The translations under genes and the position numbers were made by a program. Positions 6,884 to 9,698 of a stretch of DNA of 9,698 bases are shown piece by piece. The notes below the pieces were generated by a model. That model was not told where the DNA came from. It saw only the letters and a list, made by a program, of their open reading frames with translations, and did not search any database. The stretch lies in contig CAJKHT010000092.1 of NCBI GenBank assembly GCA_905199755.1, positions 1 to 9,698 on the forward strand, read 5' to 3'. How positions within the stretch are numbered: the stretch's first letter is position 1; every line of letters starts with the position of its first letter. Source of the DNA: an uncultured Eubacteriales bacterium (GTDB lineage Bacteria > Bacillota > Clostridia > UBA1381).

Positions 6884-6948
6884 ATTATATCACTCAATTA
6901 TCATCTGTGTATAGCAAAAAACATCTGCTTTTTTTAGATTTTCATCTG
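6884..6948 (-). promoter_or_regulatory. GH16 promoter with three phased CAGATG repeats
   Basis: On the minus strand TGATATAAT (6892-6884) is an extended -10 box, and the -35 region is poor (ATACAC at 17 bases). Such promoters often need an activator. CAGATG occurs three times just upstream, at 6948-6943, 6927-6922 and 6907-6902, spaced 21 and 20 bases, close to two helical turns, with A/T tracts between. The last copy abuts the -35 position. The -10 box is well supported; the regulatory role of the repeats is inference. Confidence 0.5.
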
Positions 6949-7050
6949 AATTTTTGTACTTTTTACATTAATTCCCATGTGGTTTTTATTACTTGAATTT
7001 TTGTATATAATAATGTATAATAAATATGTAAATTTACGAAACGGAGATAA
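6898..7050. other. Divergent intergenic region between GH16 and methyltransferase
   Basis: The region carries the two divergent promoters described separately, three CATCTG repeats on the plus strand and several A/T tracts. I see no reading frame, riboswitch-like fold or RNA gene. Confidence 0.7.
6993..7021 (+). promoter_or_regulatory. Promoter of the methyltransferase-pepD operon
   Basis: TTGAAT (6993-6998), 17 bases and TATAAT (7016-7021) make a good sigma-A promoter, with a second TATAAT-like box at 7006-7011. The predicted start near 7028 gives a leader of about 30 bases to the ATG at 7057. It is divergent from the GH16 promoter about 100 bases away. Confidence 0.65.
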
Positions 7051-7056
7051 AATGCA

Positions 7057-8226
7057 ATGAACGGTCTTTATCATGCATCAGATAAAATATTTAAAACGGA
7101 ACAGAATAAAATTATAATCAGCAAGCCTGCTTCAAAGGAATGTAAATACAAAAAAATCGTTATCACGAGAAAGTCCGCCGGGTATCAGGCGGAAAAATTT
7201 ACCGAAAAGCAGGTATTTCATGATAATATTCCAAATGATGAGCTGACCGCATATTGCTTAAAGCTGTTAAACGGCAGTTATTTACAGCTTAATTCAATGG
7301 ACGAAAAAAGCGAACACATACTCCTTATTTCACGGAAAGGGAAAGTATCATATAAGCAAAAGCCCCTGTCCTCTGCCGTAAACATAACCTCCGCACACAA
7401 CCGTGAAAAGCATTATATTCTTCCCGAGGGTGAAATTATCCCTCCGCTGATTGATATGGGCATATTCACAAGAGACGGAAAAGTCATCAATTCAATGTAT
7501 GATAAGTTCCGCCAGATAAACCGTTTCATCGAAATAATCGATGATGCGCTGCGCAGCACCAATCCGAAGCATCTCAATATTATTGATTTCGGCTGCGGCA
7601 AGTCATATCTGACATTTATTTTATACTATTATCTCACCGAAATCCGCAATATAAGCATAAATATAACAGGTCTTGACTTAAAGTCCGACGTAATAAAGCA
7701 TTGCAATGAGACGGCGGCAAAATACGGTTATAAAAATCTTCATTTCAAGGTTGGTGACGTAAGCGGCTACAGCAAAAGCGGAGATACGGACATGGTTATA
7801 ACTCTCCATGCGTGCGACACCGCCACAGATTATGCACTGTACCATGCAATAACGGGAAATGCGAAGATGATTTTTTCGGTACCGTGCTGTCAGCATGAGA
7901 TTAATTCACAGCTTAAGACAGATAGGCTCGCGCTGCTCACACGCTACGGAATAATAAAAGAACGCACCTCTGCCCTTATTACCGATGCGATACGCGGAAA
8001 TCTGCTTGAAGCATGCGGCTACAAAACACAGCTTCTTGAATTTATCGATTTCGCACATACACCGAAAAATATACTTATACGTGCCGTAAAACGCCCTGTT
8101 TCGGCAGCGGCAAAAGAAAAAGCACTCCGGGAAGTGAAAAATATCATGGAGGAATTTAATATCACACCAACACTCTACAGACTTTTATATGAGGAGGAAA
8201 GCAATGAAAATTTCAGAAAATATTGA
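7057..8226 (+). CDS. Class I SAM-dependent methyltransferase (METTL25/PF13679-like)
   Basis: The product has 389 residues. The C-terminal two thirds is a Rossmann methyltransferase. Motif I is IIDFGCGKSYLT (residues 175-186), binding S-adenosylmethionine; the acidic end of strand 2 is LDLK (206-209); a GDV at 233-235 follows. The family-specific LHACDTATD (250-258) and PCCQHE (276-281) match the methyltransferase group that includes METTL25 and bacterial relatives thought to act on RNA or protein. The first 170 residues, without a recognised domain, probably bind substrate. The target is unknown; no gene symbol is justified. Start 7057 has GGAG ten bases upstream; the nearer ATG (7051) gives only ATG-CAA-TGA. 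Its end overlaps the pepD start by 23 bases, so the two are co-translated. Confidence 0.88.
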   Translation: MNGLYHASDKIFKTEQNKIIISKPASKECKYKKIVITRKSAGYQAEKFTEKQVFHDNIPNDELTAYCLKLLNGSYLQLNSMDEKSEHILLISRKGKVSYKQKPLSSAVNITSAHNREKHYILPEGEIIPPLIDMGIFTRDGKVINSMYDKFRQINRFIEIIDDALRSTNPKHLNIIDFGCGKSYLTFILYYYLTEIRNISINITGLDLKSDVIKHCNETAAKYGYKNLHFKVGDVSGYSKSGDTDMVITLHACDTATDYALYHAITGNAKMIFSVPCCQHEINSQLKTDRLALLTRYGIIKERTSALITDAIRGNLLEACGYKTQLLEFIDFAHTPKNILIRAVKRPVSAAAKEKALREVKNIMEEFNITPTLYRLLYEEESNENFRKY

Positions 8227-9640
8227 GCCTAAACAGGTTATGCGCTATTTTGAGGATATATGCGCCATTCCGCACGGTTCAACCGATACAAAAGCCATAT
8301 GCGACTACTGCGAAAGCTTTGCAAAAAAACACGGCTTTCAATATTACCGTGATTTGATGAACAATATTATAATAGCTTGCCCGGCATCTCCCGGGTATGA
8401 AAGCTCGCCTGCGGTTATTCTTCAAGGTCATCTTGATATGGTATGCGAAAAAGATCCGGGATATGATTTTGATTTTTCAAAAGACGGACTGCGCCTTTTA
8501 TCAGACGGCGACTTTATATATGCACAGCACACCACTCTTGGCGGCGATGACGGCATTGCCGTTGCAATGGCACTTGCAGTCATGTCCGACGCGAATATTT
8601 TACACCCTAAAATAGAAGCTGTTTTTACCGTTGATGAGGAAATCGGCATGACAGGCGCGACGGGGATTGATTTATCAATGCTTGAGGGAAGAACTTTAAT
8701 CAACATAGACAGCGAAAACGAGGGTGTGCTTACCGTAAGCTGTGCAGGCGGAGCATGCGCAAAAAGCACAATACCCGTCCGTTACGAAAAATATAGCGGC
8801 AATGTGTATAAAATAGAGGTTGACGGTCTGCGCGGCGGTCACAGCGGAATGGAAATAAACTCCGGCAGAGCAAATGCGGATATACTTCTCGGACGTCTGC
8901 TTTATGCCGCCGCAAAGCGTCATGATATACGCATTGCGGAGCTTTGCGGCGGATTAAAGGATAATGCTATTCCCTCCTCCGCTGCCGCTGTAATAATCTC
9001 AAAAGATGATATTTACGATATTATAAAAAAATACGAAAGCCTGTTCGGAAACGAATACAAGAGTACCGATTCGGATATAAGGATAAAAGCATCACTGCTA
9101 GGCAGTTATGCAAAAAACGCACTTGATGATGACAGCACAAAAAGAGTATTAACATACCTGATACTTGTGCCGAACGGTGTTCAGCGCATGAGCAGCGATA
9201 TTGATGGACTTGTTCAAACCTCGCTTAATCTCGGCATACTTAAGCTTGATATGCAGTCGCTCACTGCATGCCACTCTGTAAGAAGCTCCTGTGAAAGCGA
9301 GAAGCAGCTGCTTAACGAACGTATAAAGGCATTAGCCGCATTGCTCGGCGGAACTGCCGAAATATCGGGAGAATACCCTGCGTGGGAATACCGCCCTGAT
9401 TCACGGCTGCGCCGCATAATGACAGAGGTATTTATCGAACAGTACGGTCATGAACCGAAAACGGAGGCAATCCATGCCGGACTCGAATGCGGAATTTTAT
9501 GCGGCAAGCTTGAAAATCTCGATTGCGTTTCCATAGGTCCCGATTTGCTCGACATTCACACTCCGCGCGAAAGAATGAGTATATCCTCCGTGCAGCGTGT
9601 ATGGAAATATTTAAAGGAAGTATTAAAACGACTTAAATAG
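8204..9640 (+). CDS. pepD: Aminoacyl-histidine dipeptidase (Xaa-His dipeptidase, peptidase M20C)
   Basis: This cytoplasmic di-zinc exopeptidase cleaves dipeptides, classically Xaa-His, in peptide recycling. Its 478 residues agree with the family's roughly 480. Metal ligands are visible: His76 and Asp78 in QGHLDMVCEK, bridging Asp115 in LGGDDG, catalytic Glu145 and zinc Glu146 in VDEEIGMTGA, Asp169 in NIDSE and His452 in DIHTPRE. The lid domain signature GLRGGHSGMEI and the late HAGLECG and SIGP motifs are also present. I start at ATG 8204, not the in-frame ATG 8189, because GAGGAGG (8191-8197) lies six bases before 8204 and inside the longer version. The start lies inside the end of the methyltransferase gene, implying translational coupling. 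Everything needed for activity is present. Confidence 0.95.
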   Translation: MKISENIEPKQVMRYFEDICAIPHGSTDTKAICDYCESFAKKHGFQYYRDLMNNIIIACPASPGYESSPAVILQGHLDMVCEKDPGYDFDFSKDGLRLLSDGDFIYAQHTTLGGDDGIAVAMALAVMSDANILHPKIEAVFTVDEEIGMTGATGIDLSMLEGRTLINIDSENEGVLTVSCAGGACAKSTIPVRYEKYSGNVYKIEVDGLRGGHSGMEINSGRANADILLGRLLYAAAKRHDIRIAELCGGLKDNAIPSSAAAVIISKDDIYDIIKKYESLFGNEYKSTDSDIRIKASLLGSYAKNALDDDSTKRVLTYLILVPNGVQRMSSDIDGLVQTSLNLGILKLDMQSLTACHSVRSSCESEKQLLNERIKALAALLGGTAEISGEYPAWEYRPDSRLRRIMTEVFIEQYGHEPKTEAIHAGLECGILCGKLENLDCVSIGPDLLDIHTPRERMSISSVQRVWKYLKEVLKRLK

Positions 9641-9642
9641 AA

Positions 9643-9688
9643 TAAGGGGCTGTTTAAAAAGTCAATTGACTTTTTTAAACAGCCTTAG
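9643..9688 (+). terminator. Long hairpin after pepD, probable terminator
   Basis: TAAGGGGCTGTTTAAAAAGTC pairs with GACTTTTTTAAACAGCCTTA around AATT, starting three bases after the pepD stop, with small bulges. The length and near-perfect symmetry exceed what a terminator needs. It shares GGGGCTGT with the hairpin at 5983-6015, so it may belong to a dispersed terminator or hairpin repeat family of this genome. The T-run is inside the stem; CTTTTTC follows it. Confidence 0.65.
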
Positions 9689-9698
9689 CTTTTTCAAG

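Noticed and set aside
6844..6897. Upstream GH16 start adding MSDIIKK and 11 more residues
   Set aside because: The TGATATAAT promoter box lies inside it, and AAGGA is correctly spaced only for ATG 6843.
8189..8203. pepD start at ATG 8189
   Set aside because: It would translate the GAGGAGG ribosome binding site; ATG 8204 has the ideal six-base spacing and matches the family N-terminus.
8397..9417. Secondary frames inside pepD on both strands
   Set aside because: They are shadows of the pepD frame, which holds all catalytic motifs.
1..9698. CRISPR array, rRNA, insertion sequence or transposase
   Set aside because: No regularly spaced repeats, rRNA-like stretches or transposase motifs were seen on either strand.

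Overview
The window reads as chromosomal DNA of an AT-rich Firmicute, most likely a gut-type Clostridia (Oscillospiraceae/Lachnospiraceae-like). The basis is A/T-rich intergenic regions, strong AGGAGG-type ribosome binding sites, canonical sigma-A promoters, a clostridial-style large polyvalent protein and short GGGGCTGT hairpin terminators. No species can be named from the sequence alone.

Left part (1-5280, all minus strand): mobile-element or prophage-derived material. A single uninterrupted reading frame runs from 4330 off the left edge (about 1443 codons seen). It encodes a phage/ICE-type 'polyvalent' protein with, in order: a helical N-terminal region, a Q/N-rich linker, a MutS-domain-I-like module, an HExxH zinc peptidase, a MuF C-terminal-like domain, an ART-PolyVal ADP-ribosyltransferase-like domain, a second diverged MuF-C-like copy, and a helical C-terminal region. 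The frame has a stop at 4331-4333 and no start codon near its 5' end, so the gene looks beheaded. Beside the break is a short stretch resembling the 3' end of a tRNA-Leu gene (possible attachment-site scar). Upstream is a small operon with its own sigma-A promoter: a phage capsid-type CxxC/HPNCxC segment fused to a barnase-like RNase, then barstar. The barnase has lost its catalytic middle by an internal deletion plus frameshift, yet its C-terminal tail is still readable in another frame. The barstar is intact and keeps its barnase-binding residues.

Middle (5280-5960): a short orphan C-terminal reading frame, a long inverted repeat ending in a T-run, then a strong TTGACA-N17-TATACT promoter with an overlapping palindrome, driving a 90-residue coiled-coil protein of unknown function. 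A bidirectional terminator closes it.

Right part (5980-9698): ordinary housekeeping-type genes. A GH16-family glycosidase without signal peptide is on the minus strand, divergent from a two-gene plus-strand operon. That operon holds a METTL25-like SAM-dependent methyltransferase, overlapped by 23 bases by an M20C aminoacyl-histidine dipeptidase (PepD), and ends in a long hairpin at the right edge. The GH16 promoter region carries three CAGATG direct repeats in near-helical phase.
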